Source: JAYFNU01 sp964622315
GTDB taxonomy: Bacteria; Bacillota; Clostridia; Oscillospirales; Ruminococcaceae
Direction: 5' to 3'
NCBI GenBank assembly: GCA_964622315.1
Contig: CAZUOY010000003.1
Span: 5,811-69,810, forward strand
DNA: 64,000 nucleotides
A model generated the notes under the pieces. The model ran no database searches. It was not told the origin of the DNA and was given only the letters and a program-made list of their open reading frames with translations. Positions 1 through 9,531 of the stretch are shown here, piece after piece; the stretch's first letter is position 1, and the number at the start of each line of letters is the position of its first letter. The position numbers were made by a program, and so were the translations under genes.

Positions 1-258
1 AAGGGTATGGCAACGAGCGGACCTGCGGACGGAATTAGAGCGCTTTTTTTCGGAAGGAATCTTCCCGAACGCGGAGTTAAGGTTTTCGAGCAGGAAAAAA
101 AGCTTTACATCGAGCTTCACATTAAGGTCGTTTACGGAGTAAATATCTCCGCTATTGTTGATAGCATAGCGCATAAGGTGAAGTATGCCGTAGAGGAAGC
201 GACAGGTCTTACCGTTGGTACGGTAAACGTGTTCGTTGACGAGATGGCGGCGGAATAA
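1..258 (+). CDS. Asp23/Gls24 family protein, 3' part
   Basis: The reading frame is open to the window edge, so the true start probably lies upstream; the ATG at position 7 is the first inside the window. The visible C-terminal 83 residues match the Asp23/Gls24 (alkaline shock) fold, with a VYGVNISAIVDSIAHKV stretch followed by TGLTVGTVNVFVDE. These small cytoplasmic or membrane-associated proteins are linked to envelope stress. In many Bacillota a member of this family sits directly upstream of the DhaL/FakA gene, as here, with a 21-nt gap, which supports one operon. The family call is firm; the precise role is not known. Confidence 0.85.
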   Translation, partial: KGMATSGPADGIRALFFGRNLPERGVKVFEQEKKLYIELHIKVVYGVNISAIVDSIAHKVKYAVEEATGLTVGTVNVFVDEMAAE

Positions 259-279
259 CAAGCGGAGGAATTAAAAGAT

Positions 280-1959
280 ATGATAAGCGGAGCACAGTTA
301 CGCGACGCCATTATTTCCGGCGCCAACAATATAATTAACTTAAAAAGCTCGGTTGACGAGCTTAATGTATTTCCCGTTCCCGACGGTGACACTGGCACAA
401 ATATGTCTATGACCATCGGCTCGGCTATTCCCGAGCTTCAAAACCTTCCCGACAGCTGCTCGGTCGAACAGGCTTCTCAGGTCGCCGCGTCGGCGTTGCT
501 TCGCGGCGCACGCGGAAATTCAGGCGTTATCCTCTCCCTTCTTTTCAGAGGCTTCTCACGCGCCCTTCAGGGCAAAAACGAGGCTTCAAGTGAGGATTTA
601 TACTTTTCTCTTTGTAAGGGCGTAGAAGCGGCATACAAGGCGGTTATGAAGCCTACCGAGGGGACGATACTTACGGTCGCGCGTGAGGCGAGCGAAAAGG
701 CGGCTATCGTTTATGAAACGATTGAACCCGTAAAGCTTTGGGAGGTTATTGTGGAGCAGAGCAAGGAAACCCTGCTTCGCACACCCGAAATGCTTCCCGT
801 ACTTAAAAAGGCGGGCGTGGTTGATTCCGGCGGACAGGGACTTGTGTTTATCTTCGAGGGTATGCTCACATTCTTTAAAACAGGCAAGATAGTAAAGAGT
901 GACGACGAACCGAAGAAAAAGTCGAAAACCTCTGCTCCGAAGTTCGACAGGGGCGCATATTCGGACGACACCGAGTTTGATGCGGTTAACCATTACTGCA
1001 CCGAGTTTATCGTTCTTAAGGACAAAAATGCTGATTACAAGCGTCTTCGCGCTTATCTTGAGTCTATTGGCGTAAGCGTCGTTGCGGTAGAAGACGAGGA
1101 GATTATCAAGTGCCACGTACATACCAAAGACCCGGGCAAGGCGCTCAGCGAGGCGGTGACTCACGGACAGCTTACAAAGCTGAAAATAGAGAATATGCTC
1201 GTTCAGAATGACACGCTCAAAAAGGAGCGCGCCGCCGCGGAAAAGGAAGCAAAGAGCGATAAAACCGCCGAGTTTCCTTATGTAGCGCCTGACGAGAGCG
1301 TTGAGTTCGGCTTTGTGTCGGTTTGCACCGGCGAAGGAATAAAGCAGCTCTTTATCGACCTTGGAGTTAATCAGGTCGTAAGCGGCGGGCAGACAATGAA
1401 CCCCTCAACCGATGACATATTGGGTGCGATTCAAGCGACGGCGGCGAAGAATGTGCTGGTTCTCGCTAACAATAAGAATATAATTATGGCGGCGGAGCAA
1501 GCTTGCAAGCTCGCCGACCGTAAGGCGGTTGTGCTTATGGCGCGCACCATTCCGCAGGGCGTTTCCGCTATGATAGCCTTTGACCCCGACGCTTCGCTTG
1601 AGGATAACCTTATAGCTATGAATGCGGCGGCTGAAAGGGTAACAACCGGACAGATAACCTTTGCCGCGCGCGACAGCGATTTTGACGGGCACGACATAAA
1701 AGAGGGCGAAATCCTTGCTATCTCCAACGGTAAGCTTCTTTTCACCGAAAAGGAGGTTTCAAAGTCTGCCATAAAGCTTGCTCGAAAGATAATTACGAAA
1801 TCAACCGAGTTTGTAACGGTTATCTACGGTGAGGACATCTCCGAGGCTGAGGCGGAGGAGGTCGGCGACGCTATAAAGAAAACCCTTTCCCCGAACGCGG
1901 AGCTTACCCTTGTAAACGGCGGACAGCCCGTTTATTATTACTACATCTCAGCAGAATAA
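280..1959 (+). CDS. fakA: DhaL-domain kinase, fatty acid kinase FakA-like (YloV family)
   Basis: 559 residues, typical of FakA/YloV. The N-terminal DhaL kinase domain (about residues 10-200) carries the Mg-nucleotide motif VPDGDTGTNM near residue 35 and NSGVILSLLFRG near 83. The middle and C-terminal parts resemble the FakB-interacting region. FakA phosphorylates fatty acids held by FakB proteins to make acyl-phosphate for phospholipid synthesis. No FakB is present in this window. The RBS GGAGG lies just ahead of the ATG. It is followed 6 nt later by recG, so the Asp23-fakA-recG order forms one operon, a common Clostridia arrangement. Confidence 0.88.
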   Translation: MISGAQLRDAIISGANNIINLKSSVDELNVFPVPDGDTGTNMSMTIGSAIPELQNLPDSCSVEQASQVAASALLRGARGNSGVILSLLFRGFSRALQGKNEASSEDLYFSLCKGVEAAYKAVMKPTEGTILTVAREASEKAAIVYETIEPVKLWEVIVEQSKETLLRTPEMLPVLKKAGVVDSGGQGLVFIFEGMLTFFKTGKIVKSDDEPKKKSKTSAPKFDRGAYSDDTEFDAVNHYCTEFIVLKDKNADYKRLRAYLESIGVSVVAVEDEEIIKCHVHTKDPGKALSEAVTHGQLTKLKIENMLVQNDTLKKERAAAEKEAKSDKTAEFPYVAPDESVEFGFVSVCTGEGIKQLFIDLGVNQVVSGGQTMNPSTDDILGAIQATAAKNVLVLANNKNIIMAAEQACKLADRKAVVLMARTIPQGVSAMIAFDPDASLEDNLIAMNAAAERVTTGQITFAARDSDFDGHDIKEGEILAISNGKLLFTEKEVSKSAIKLARKIITKSTEFVTVIYGEDISEAEAEEVGDAIKKTLSPNAELTLVNGGQPVYYYYISAE

Positions 1960-1965
1960 AGACCT

Positions 1966-4017
1966 ATGTCGGATTCGGTTTACAACGAAAAAGATATTAA
2001 ATATTTAAAGGGCGTCGGAGAAAAAAGAGCCGAGCTTTTCAAAAAGCTCGGCGTTTCCACCGTGGGCGCCCTTTTGCGTTACTATCCGCGAAGCTATATT
2101 GATTTGTCTGAGACCTGCGCCGTCGCGGAGGCTCCGCTTGCGGAGCCGTGCGCCGTTCGCGCTACCGTGTACGCGAAGGGCGCGCCCGTAAGGGTACGCG
2201 GCGGCAAGACGATAATTAAGGTTAAAGCGGGCGACCAGACAGGCGAGCTTGTTATTACCTATTTCAACAACAAATTTGCGCCCTCTGCGCTTACAATAGG
2301 CGAGAGCTATATCTTCTACGGGCGAGTTTCGGGAAATCTTCTCTCGCGTGAAATAATTAATCCTATTGTTATCAAACGCGAGGAGGCAGGTACGCTCATT
2401 CCGCAATATCCGCTGACGGCGGGAATAAGCTCGCGAGTTATAGGAAACTGCGTAAAAAACGCACTTTCTCTTTACGAAGATGAGATTGAGGAGACTCTGC
2501 CTCGGGATATCACCGAGAAATACAATCTCATACAAAGGAAAAAAGCGGTACACGACATACATTTCCCTGCGTCACAAGCAAACGCGAAGAACGCGCGGGA
2601 CAGGCTTATTTTTGAGGAGCTGCTTACCCTTCAATTAGGCCTGAGGCTTATGAAAAGGCGCAAACGCGCCGTTACTTCAATTAGGTTTTCACATAATTGC
2701 TCCGACGAATTTCAAAACTCGCTTCCGTTCGCTCTGACAGGCGCTCAGAGGCGCTGTATTGACGAGATAGAGGCGGACGTGATAAAGCCGAACCCAATGA
2801 GCCGATTGCTTCAAGGCGACGTAGGAAGCGGTAAGACGGTAGTTGCGGCGGCGGGTATCTTTTGCGCGAAGAAAAGCGGCTTTCAAAGCGCTTTTATGGC
2901 GCCGACCGAGATTCTCGCCAATCAGCATGCCAACACACTTTCAGCGCTTCTTTCACCGTTTGGCGTGACGGTGGGGCTTCTTACAAGCTCTGTTAAAGGA
3001 AAACCGCGTGAGCTTCTGCTTGATTCGGTGCGGCGCGGCGAAACCGACCTTGTCGTGGGCACACATGCGCTCATTGGCGATGCGGTGGAGTTTAATAAGC
3101 TCGGCTTTGTCGTGGCTGACGAACAGCACCGCTTCGGTGTCGGTCAACGCGCGAGTCTTTCACAGAAAGGCGAACATCCACATCTTCTTGTTATGTCGGC
3201 TACGCCTATTCCGCGTACGCTTGCCTTGATAATTTACGGTGACCTTGATATATCAACGCTCGACGAACTGCCTCCGGGGCGAAAACCCATAAAGACATAT
3301 CTTGTGTCGGATGAGCTTAGAGAGCGGTATCTCGGCTATGTTCGCAAGGAGGTGGCTGCGGGGCGGCAGGCGTACATCGTCTGTCCGCTTGTTGAGGAGA
3401 GCGAAGCGCTTGAGAACACCCTTTCCGCCACCGAGTACAAGGAGGAGCTGGAGAGCAAATATCTTTCCGACTTAAATGTTGGGCTTATTCACGGCAAAAT
3501 GAAGCCAAAGGATAAGGCGGCGGTTATGGACAAATTTAAGAATAAGCAGATTGACGTGCTCGTTTCCACAACGGTTATTGAGGTGGGTGTGGACGTGCCG
3601 AACGCCACGGTAATGATAATTGAAAATGCCGAACGGTTCGGACTTTCCACGTTACATCAGCTCCGCGGAAGGGTCGGGCGCGGCGGCGACGAAAGCTGTT
3701 GTGTGCTGGTTTCCTCAGCGAAGGGTGAAAATGTGAAGGCACGGCTAAGGATAATGACAAGAACGGGCGACGGCTTTGAAATAGCGAAGGCTGACCTTGC
3801 CACCCGCGGACCCGGCGACTTCTTCGGGAAGCGTCAGCACGGCTTGCCGGAGCTTTCAATTGCGGACCTTGCAAGTGACGAACGTGTGCTTAAGAACGCC
3901 TCAGACGCCGCGACAGAAATTTTTGAAAGCGACCCGGAGCTTTTGCTGGACAGACATGTAGGACTTGGTCGCGAAGTATTTAGTATGTTCAGCGAAAGCG
4001 GCGATACCCTGAACTGA
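1966..4017 (+). CDS. recG: ATP-dependent DNA helicase RecG
   Basis: 683 residues, normal length for RecG. An N-terminal OB-fold wedge domain precedes superfamily 2 helicase motifs: Walker A GDVGSGKT (about residue 285), the DEQH box in VVADEQHRFGVGQR (about 385), ATPIPRTLAL (motif III) and LRGRVGRGG (motif VI). RecG remodels stalled forks and Holliday junctions by branch migration. It starts 6 nt after fakA and is followed 13 nt later by a carboxypeptidase gene, so it lies inside the plus-strand operon. The Shine-Dalgarno before the ATG is weak, consistent with translational coupling. Confidence 0.97.
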   Translation: MSDSVYNEKDIKYLKGVGEKRAELFKKLGVSTVGALLRYYPRSYIDLSETCAVAEAPLAEPCAVRATVYAKGAPVRVRGGKTIIKVKAGDQTGELVITYFNNKFAPSALTIGESYIFYGRVSGNLLSREIINPIVIKREEAGTLIPQYPLTAGISSRVIGNCVKNALSLYEDEIEETLPRDITEKYNLIQRKKAVHDIHFPASQANAKNARDRLIFEELLTLQLGLRLMKRRKRAVTSIRFSHNCSDEFQNSLPFALTGAQRRCIDEIEADVIKPNPMSRLLQGDVGSGKTVVAAAGIFCAKKSGFQSAFMAPTEILANQHANTLSALLSPFGVTVGLLTSSVKGKPRELLLDSVRRGETDLVVGTHALIGDAVEFNKLGFVVADEQHRFGVGQRASLSQKGEHPHLLVMSATPIPRTLALIIYGDLDISTLDELPPGRKPIKTYLVSDELRERYLGYVRKEVAAGRQAYIVCPLVEESEALENTLSATEYKEELESKYLSDLNVGLIHGKMKPKDKAAVMDKFKNKQIDVLVSTTVIEVGVDVPNATVMIIENAERFGLSTLHQLRGRVGRGGDESCCVLVSSAKGENVKARLRIMTRTGDGFEIAKADLATRGPGDFFGKRQHGLPELSIADLASDERVLKNASDAATEIFESDPELLLDRHVGLGREVFSMFSESGDTLN

Positions 4018-4030
4018 CACGAGGTGTAGA

Positions 4031-5356
4031 ATGATAAAAAAGAATCTACAAAGAATACTATGCTTTATAATTTCGGCGGCGCTCTGCGCTTCGCCCGTTT
4101 TTGCGCTCGATTTCGGCTTTGATATAGATGAACCGCTGTCCGAGTGTGTGTATCTTGTCTGCCGCGATACAGGGCAGGTGGTATATGAAAAGAACGCGGA
4201 GGAAAGAGTAACCCCCGCGTCTACAACCAAAATTATGTCAGCGGCGCTTGCTATGTCGCTTTGCGCTGACCTTGACGGCACTGTGGTAACGGCTGAGGAC
4301 GACCTTTGGGACGAATTTACCGGACTTAATGTTTCCTCCTGCGGGCTTGTGGGCGGCGAGGAGCTAACGATGCGCGAGCTTATATACTGCATGCTTATTC
4401 CTTCCGCGAACGAGGCGGCGAGCATGGTAGCGTCCTATTATGGCTATGACGAGTTCGTGCGGCAGATGAACGCTAAAGCGGAGGAACTCGGCTGCACAAA
4501 CACCCACTTTACGAATCCGCACGGCGTTTTTACGGAGAATCACTACACCAGTGCGCGTGATATGTATCTTATAACCGAGTGGGCGCTCACAATACCGGGC
4601 TTTTGGGAGATATCACAGCAAAGCGAGTTTACGCTTCGTGCTACAAATAAATGCGACGAGGAAAGAACCTATCCGTCAACCAATAAAATGCTGGTGCCTA
4701 ACAGCGGCTATTATACAAGCTATGTAAAGGGAATAAAGACGGGAACGCTTGAAACAGGACGCTATCTTGTTTCCGCCGCGCAAAAGGACGGCTTTACATA
4801 TATCCTTGTTCTTCTCGGCGCGCCGATTGAAGCCAGCGCACGTTTTTGGGGAGAGGGAGTTTCAAGCTACACCGACACAAGGCTCATCTACGACTGGGCG
4901 TTCGAGAACCTTACACTAAAGTCCGCCGTAGCGGATACAGTGCCGATAGCCGAGATATCACTGAAGTATGCCTCGAAGCGAGACAGCCTCATACTCTATC
5001 CAGGAGCCGACATCTACACCCTTGCGAATGTGAACAACGCTGAGGAGCCGACGGTTGAGTTTAAGCCTGTTGTACCAGAGAGCGTTAAGGCGCCGATAGA
5101 GGCTGGCGACGAACTGGGCGAAGCAGAGGTTATATATAACGGTGAGAGTCTCGGAGTGATACCGCTCGTCTCAAAAGAAGCGATAGAGTTCAGCAGGTTT
5201 TCGTATATAATGGAGAATTTAGCCGACATCTTCACTTCAAAGACAGCGAAGATAATCTACCTGATTATACTTATAATCGTGCTGTTCTATATATGGTATA
5301 TGAAGGTGCTTGTTCCGCGACAAAAGCGAAAGAGAAGGAAGAAGCGTTCAAGGTGA
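4031..5356 (+). CDS. D-alanyl-D-alanine carboxypeptidase (DacF/PBP5 type)
   Basis: 441 residues with a signal peptide (about 1-26, ending ASPVFA) and a C-terminal membrane segment (about 405-425) followed by a very basic tail. The penicillin-binding active site motifs are present: STTK (Ser64-Lys67), SANE, and KTGT near residue 236. Such S11-family enzymes trim the terminal D-Ala from peptidoglycan pentapeptides outside the membrane. An anchoring transmembrane helix replaces the amphipathic helix usual in PBP5, as seen in sporulation-associated DacF-like forms. A GAGGTG RBS precedes the ATG. It is the last gene of the fakA-recG operon, ending at a terminator. Confidence 0.92.
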   Translation: MIKKNLQRILCFIISAALCASPVFALDFGFDIDEPLSECVYLVCRDTGQVVYEKNAEERVTPASTTKIMSAALAMSLCADLDGTVVTAEDDLWDEFTGLNVSSCGLVGGEELTMRELIYCMLIPSANEAASMVASYYGYDEFVRQMNAKAEELGCTNTHFTNPHGVFTENHYTSARDMYLITEWALTIPGFWEISQQSEFTLRATNKCDEERTYPSTNKMLVPNSGYYTSYVKGIKTGTLETGRYLVSAAQKDGFTYILVLLGAPIEASARFWGEGVSSYTDTRLIYDWAFENLTLKSAVADTVPIAEISLKYASKRDSLILYPGADIYTLANVNNAEEPTVEFKPVVPESVKAPIEAGDELGEAEVIYNGESLGVIPLVSKEAIEFSRFSYIMENLADIFTSKTAKIIYLIILIIVLFYIWYMKVLVPRQKRKRRKKRSR

Positions 5357-5360
5357 AAGA

Positions 5361-5387
5361 AAAGCCGCACCCTTAAGGTGCGGCTTT
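5361..5387. terminator. intrinsic terminator between convergent genes
   Basis: An 11-bp perfect stem (AAAGCCGCACC / GGTGCGGCTTT) with a short loop lies directly after the carboxypeptidase stop and before the end of the convergent membrane protein gene. It has A/T-rich flanks and could serve both strands. Confidence 0.85.
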
Positions 5388-5403
5388 AAATATTTAAATA
5401 ATG

Positions 5404-6531
5404 CTAATCTTCGTCCTCGTCGTCTTCGTCGTCTTCCTCGACCTGTTTACCGCGGCGGCTTTGTTTCGCCGCTTTCTTTTCGGCTTTAAGACGTTCCTTT
5501 TCGGCGAGCTTTGCAAGACGCATCTCCTCACGTGCTTCCTTTTTGGAAAGCACGGGTTCTTCGTCGTCCTCGAAGTCGTCCTCGTCCGCTTCTTCCTCAT
5601 CCTCGTCGTAATCGTCGTATCTTTCCTCGGCGGCAAGCTTTGGAATGGCGATGTTTCTGTTTTCGCCGTAGATATCAGGTCCTGAAATTATGACGTTATA
5701 TTTATGAGCGCTTTTTTCAAGCACCAGCATATCGCTTTCGATACCAAGGTCCGGCAGAAGCTCCTCGTCTATTTCTTCCTCGACATATACCTGCGCGCGC
5801 TTAGAAGAATTTGTGAAAAGCCAGGTGAGGAATATGGCAAGAACAACAAGGGCTATCAGTATAAAGCAAGGAATGCCAAAGGAGGTGAGAGTGTGTATGG
5901 ATTGCGACAATGTGTCGGGCGTAGAGGTGTCAAAAAAGCCACAGGAATTAAAATAGAAGGTAAGCGCCAGGCCCATTATCAGCACGGTGAGGCTTGCTAT
6001 AATCTTTTTGCTGAGCGAGGTGGTTACCGCGAGCGGCGCCACTGTTATGCAAAGCAGATACATTACCGCGATAACAAGCAAACGTATAAGCAGCGATACC
6101 TCGGCGGAATAGAAAGAAAAGAGAGTGAAGGAGCCTACGCCGAGCATAAATACAAAGCCAAAAGCGAAGGACAGAACCGCGGCAAGCACCGCAAGCGTCA
6201 AGCGGTTAAAAACTATCCTTCCCGTGCCAAGACCCATCTTGTAAAAGAGATACCAGCGGTTGTTCGTTATGCCGTCCACACAGAGAATAGCGGGAACGAA
6301 AAGCATGGAAACGGTTATAAGCGTAAGCGCCGTTAATGTGTAAACGTACATTACGCCGGTCATATCACTGAATAGATATTCCGCAACAACGAAGGGTAGG
6401 TAAGGGCTGTAGCGGGCGAGAATGCTCACTATACCGAAGGAAACCGCCGCAAGAACGAAGCCGTAGAAAATTACGTAGCCTATCGTCGCCTTATAGCGTT
6501 TTGCGAAAAGACCGTAAAGAGAGTTTCTCAT
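5404..6531 (-). CDS. six-TM membrane protein with acidic C-terminal tail, ABC-2-permease-like
   Basis: 375 residues. About six hydrophobic segments lie between residues 13 and 245, then a soluble tail rich in Asp and Glu (about 300-335) followed by a Lys/Arg/Ala-rich stretch and a final run of acidic residues. I recognise no specific family; the topology resembles ABC-2-type export permeases. The start codon overlaps the stop of the upstream 930-aa gene by 4 nt, so the two are translationally coupled. That upstream protein carries a degenerate ABC ATPase domain, so the pair looks like a remodelled ABC transporter. The function is unknown. Confidence 0.75.
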   Translation of the reverse strand: MRNSLYGLFAKRYKATIGYVIFYGFVLAAVSFGIVSILARYSPYLPFVVAEYLFSDMTGVMYVYTLTALTLITVSMLFVPAILCVDGITNNRWYLFYKMGLGTGRIVFNRLTLAVLAAVLSFAFGFVFMLGVGSFTLFSFYSAEVSLLIRLLVIAVMYLLCITVAPLAVTTSLSKKIIASLTVLIMGLALTFYFNSCGFFDTSTPDTLSQSIHTLTSFGIPCFILIALVVLAIFLTWLFTNSSKRAQVYVEEEIDEELLPDLGIESDMLVLEKSAHKYNVIISGPDIYGENRNIAIPKLAAEERYDDYDEDEEEADEDDFEDDEEPVLSKKEAREEMRLAKLAEKERLKAEKKAAKQSRRGKQVEEDDEDDEDED

Positions 6532-9320
6532 ATACCGCGGAGCACCTCCTTACTTGCAATTTCAAAGGATTTTTCGTCAAGAACAATTGAACGGTGGTCC
6601 GCCCCGTTGCGAAGCGCGTCCTTTAAAAGTGAATCGAGGTCAATATCTCCCTCGTGTTTTTTAAGAAGGTAAACGAGGTTGCCGTTGGTAAGCGCCGAAA
6701 CATTCGGGTAGTGCTGAACAAAGAATTCGACCGTTTCGTCAGGCTTGCTACTGGTGAAGGACATAATTCCAAGACAGAACTTGTCGAGGAACTGTTTATA
6801 GCTGCCGTCAAAAACCACCCTTCCCGAGCGAATGGCGATGACCCTGTTCGCTACCGTCGCCATAAGGTGCTCAGAGCAGCTTGAGAGGAGAACTCCCTTT
6901 CCCTCGCTCATAAGCTTGGCGAAGATTCTGCGCGCAAGCATATCGTCGGCGTGTGTTACCTTAAACTGCGGGTCATTGATTATTATGCAGCTTACAAAGG
7001 GGTTTAACGCCGCGGATAGCGCTAAAAGAAGTATGCGTTTGTTATGGGTAAGCTCTTTTGTGCCCACGTCTGCCCAGTCGGAAATTCCCATCTGGCTAAG
7101 CAGAATTTGAAGCATATCCTCGTTGTCGTAATCCTCGTTATCACCCGCAAGGTCTATGTTGCCTAAGGCGAAAAGAAGATACTCCATAACGGTAAACTCT
7201 GTCGGAAGCATAGAATCATTACCGATATACAGCACGTCGTGGTCATAGCCGCCCTCTGTTTCGCTAAGCTCAACCTCGTCGCTTCTGTAATCGGCAAGCT
7301 CGCCGATAGCCTTTGAAAGCGCGTAGCTTGCGAGCTTAACGTCGCTTATTAGCGCGGTGCAGCTTGAGGCGTGAACGGTGATATCGACGTTATCGTACAT
7401 AAGATACGGCTGACCGCCGCTTTTTAAAAGGTAGTAGTCGGCGCTTAATCCGCTCGCCTTTAGGCAAAACACCTTTTTACTTGGTGCAAGGTTATTCTCA
7501 TTAAAAACCCTGTTATAGCTGTTGGCGAGAACCGAACGGCTCATTTCCTCGGCTATTTTAAAGATTTCCTCTGTGTTCTGCGGTGTTTCATGCTGTGCGG
7601 CAATACGTTCTATCGCGCCGGAAAGGCTTTCTGCGTTGTTATCCGATTCGGCAATGGGCGCAGTCTCGAAATCATCGCTGAATTCAAATTGCGGCACATT
7701 CTCCTGTGCGCTTTCGGGTTCGGCTTCAAATTCAAAGTCGTTTTGCGGTTCAGTTTCCTGCGCTTGTTGAGTAAAATCATTTGGTACGTCGCTGACGTTA
7801 TCCAACAAGGCTGTGTCGGTGGCGACAGCGCCGAAGGAGGCGAACTGCGGAAAGCCGTTGGGTACATTGGAAGCGGGCGGCTCATTTACGACGCTTGGCT
7901 CGGTGCTATCGTTCGCATCGTTTAAAGCGGCTTCCTGCGCAAGAGAATCAGGTTCTGTAATACTTTCAGGAAGTTCGGTATTCAGAACAGCTTCCACCGC
8001 GGTATCGTTTGCAAATTCTTCATTAATCAAATGTTCAAATGCAGTGGGCTGTTCACCGTAAGAGGTGTCAAAATCATTAAATATCGGCGGCGCGGTATTG
8101 TTGCTTACTGTTTTATCTTCAACTGTCGCTTCGGGTTCACTGTATATTTCAGGAGGTACAAGACTGCTGAAGATATCCTCAGGCTGTGAAGCGGCGGCAG
8201 GGGCTTCAAAGGGTACGAAAGCATCGGGGAGCAGCGTTTCTGTCACTGTCGGTTCTTCAAAAGCCGCGGACGCGGGTGCGCTAACACTTGAGGGCTCCTC
8301 GAATGCGGCTGGTGCGGGTGCGCTAACACTTGAGGGCTCCTCGAATGCGGCTGGCGCATATTCCTCTACGGATTTCTCTATATTGGCAGAAGCCTCAAGA
8401 GGCTGATGCTCTACAGGCTCGGGCGCTCTTTGAGGTGTGGCTTCTTCCGTGTGAACAGACTGCTGTGGGGGAGGAGCCGTTGCCGAGTTATAATCATCAT
8501 ATACGGGCATCGCATATTTTCTCGTAAATGAGTTCTCCTCAAAACGAGGAACGTATGGTGCATAAGGCTCGCTTTGGACAGTCGCGCTATTGGGCGCATA
8601 GGTTTGTGCGACAGTCGCCTGTGCCGTCGGCTGACCTGTTATAGGCTGAAACACAGGTGCGGAAGCGTTACCGGCGTAGCTGTTCGCCTGCGGCGGCTGT
8701 ACAGCGGGCTGATAGTTATATGGGGCGTAATCGGCGGACGGCGTTTGGCTCGTGGGCTGATAGCCGTTATATTGTGCATAATCGACAGGCGCTGTCTGCT
8801 CAGTGGGCTGATAGCCATTATATTGCGCGTAATCGACAGGCGCTGTCTGCATGGGTCGGTAGCCGCCGTTTTCATATGTGGGCGCTGTAGGCTCCGCTTC
8901 GGGAAGCGGCGAATAGCTTGTATAATCGCTCGGCGCAACGTAGGGTTGAGCGTAGGGCTCAGTCGGTGAGGGCATTATCGGTGCGGTGGGCTGAGCGGGA
9001 GCATAACCGCCGTAATAATCGGTCTGCGGCGCATAAGGGAAAGCGCTCGGCTGAGGCGTGCTTTGTGAATAGTCCGGCGCGGGAGTGTAGGGGTATTGCG
9101 TCGGGTAATAGCTCTCTTGCGGATAGTTAGAAGCCGCATAAGGATTAAAGCCGTTATCCTGCCCATAGGGGGCATAATAAGGCTGAGCTTGTGTATTTAC
9201 GTCAGTTTCGTTCGGGTTTCCCGCGTTCCACGCGCCGTATTCGGGCGCTTTCGCGGGCTCCTCCGTCTCGGGAGTATATGAATAGTACGGCATATTCGGA
9301 TTATAGTAATTATCTGCCAT
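6528..9320 (-). CDS. large disordered protein with a degenerate ABC ATPase-like domain
   Basis: 930 residues. Roughly the first 570 are low complexity: Tyr/Pro/Gln/Ala-rich with tandem units such as APVDYAQYNGYQPT near residues 165-205 and AAFEEPSSVSAPA units near 325-360. The C-terminal part has the layout of an ABC nucleotide-binding domain, but its key motifs are altered. No GxxGxGK(S/T) is present where Walker A should be (ISDVKLASYALSKAIG), the signature reads LTHNKR, Walker B reads IIINDP (Asn782-Asp783) instead of hhhDEP, and the H-loop position is Cys (SSCSEHLM). ATP hydrolysis is therefore unlikely. It is coupled to a downstream membrane protein. The role may be structural or regulatory; this is inference. 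Confidence 0.75.
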   Translation of the reverse strand: MADNYYNPNMPYYSYTPETEEPAKAPEYGAWNAGNPNETDVNTQAQPYYAPYGQDNGFNPYAASNYPQESYYPTQYPYTPAPDYSQSTPQPSAFPYAPQTDYYGGYAPAQPTAPIMPSPTEPYAQPYVAPSDYTSYSPLPEAEPTAPTYENGGYRPMQTAPVDYAQYNGYQPTEQTAPVDYAQYNGYQPTSQTPSADYAPYNYQPAVQPPQANSYAGNASAPVFQPITGQPTAQATVAQTYAPNSATVQSEPYAPYVPRFEENSFTRKYAMPVYDDYNSATAPPPQQSVHTEEATPQRAPEPVEHQPLEASANIEKSVEEYAPAAFEEPSSVSAPAPAAFEEPSSVSAPASAAFEEPTVTETLLPDAFVPFEAPAAASQPEDIFSSLVPPEIYSEPEATVEDKTVSNNTAPPIFNDFDTSYGEQPTAFEHLINEEFANDTAVEAVLNTELPESITEPDSLAQEAALNDANDSTEPSVVNEPPASNVPNGFPQFASFGAVATDTALLDNVSDVPNDFTQQAQETEPQNDFEFEAEPESAQENVPQFEFSDDFETAPIAESDNNAESLSGAIERIAAQHETPQNTEEIFKIAEEMSRSVLANSYNRVFNENNLAPSKKVFCLKASGLSADYYLLKSGGQPYLMYDNVDITVHASSCTALISDVKLASYALSKAIGELADYRSDEVELSETEGGYDHDVLYIGNDSMLPTEFTVMEYLLFALGNIDLAGDNEDYDNEDMLQILLSQMGISDWADVGTKELTHNKRILLLALSAALNPFVSCIIINDPQFKVTHADDMLARRIFAKLMSEGKGVLLSSCSEHLMATVANRVIAIRSGRVVFDGSYKQFLDKFCLGIMSFTSSKPDETVEFFVQHYPNVSALTNGNLVYLLKKHEGDIDLDSLLKDALRNGADHRSIVLDEKSFEIASKEVLRGI

Positions 9321-9490
9321 CGTTCAACCCCTCTTTTGATAATTCGCTTAATTATAGCATAGCTTGTAATATGTTTTCAATTATATTATATATATTTTAT
9401 TTATTTTATATATAATACACAATTTATTTCGGTTTGTAAATGCTTACAATTAAAGTTATCATTTTTAGTCAGCAAAAGACATAAAAAGGA

Positions 9491-9514
9491 AAACCCTGCC
9501 ATTAAGCAAGGTTT
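9491..9514 (-). terminator. intrinsic terminator after addA
   Basis: On the minus strand, about 17 nt after the addA stop, the inverted repeat AAACCTTGC / GCAGGGTTT (one mismatch) is followed by a T-rich stretch. The remaining 9,321-9,490 region is AT-rich and shows no further coding signal. It presumably holds the promoter of the 930-aa gene. Confidence 0.7.
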
Positions 9515-9531
9515 CAAAACAATACTTTAGC

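Noticed and set aside
598..1164. Minus-strand ORF of 188 codons
   Set aside because: Fully inside fakA on the opposite strand; basic composition typical of a shadow frame.
5401..6336. Plus-strand ORFs of 94 and 210 codons
   Set aside because: They lie opposite the six-TM/acidic-tail gene; composition mirrors the sense strand and no RBS supports them.
8574..8969. Plus-strand ORF of 131 codons with repeats
   Set aside because: Antisense to the Tyr/Pro/Gln repeat arm of the 930-aa gene; repeats are inherited from the coding strand.
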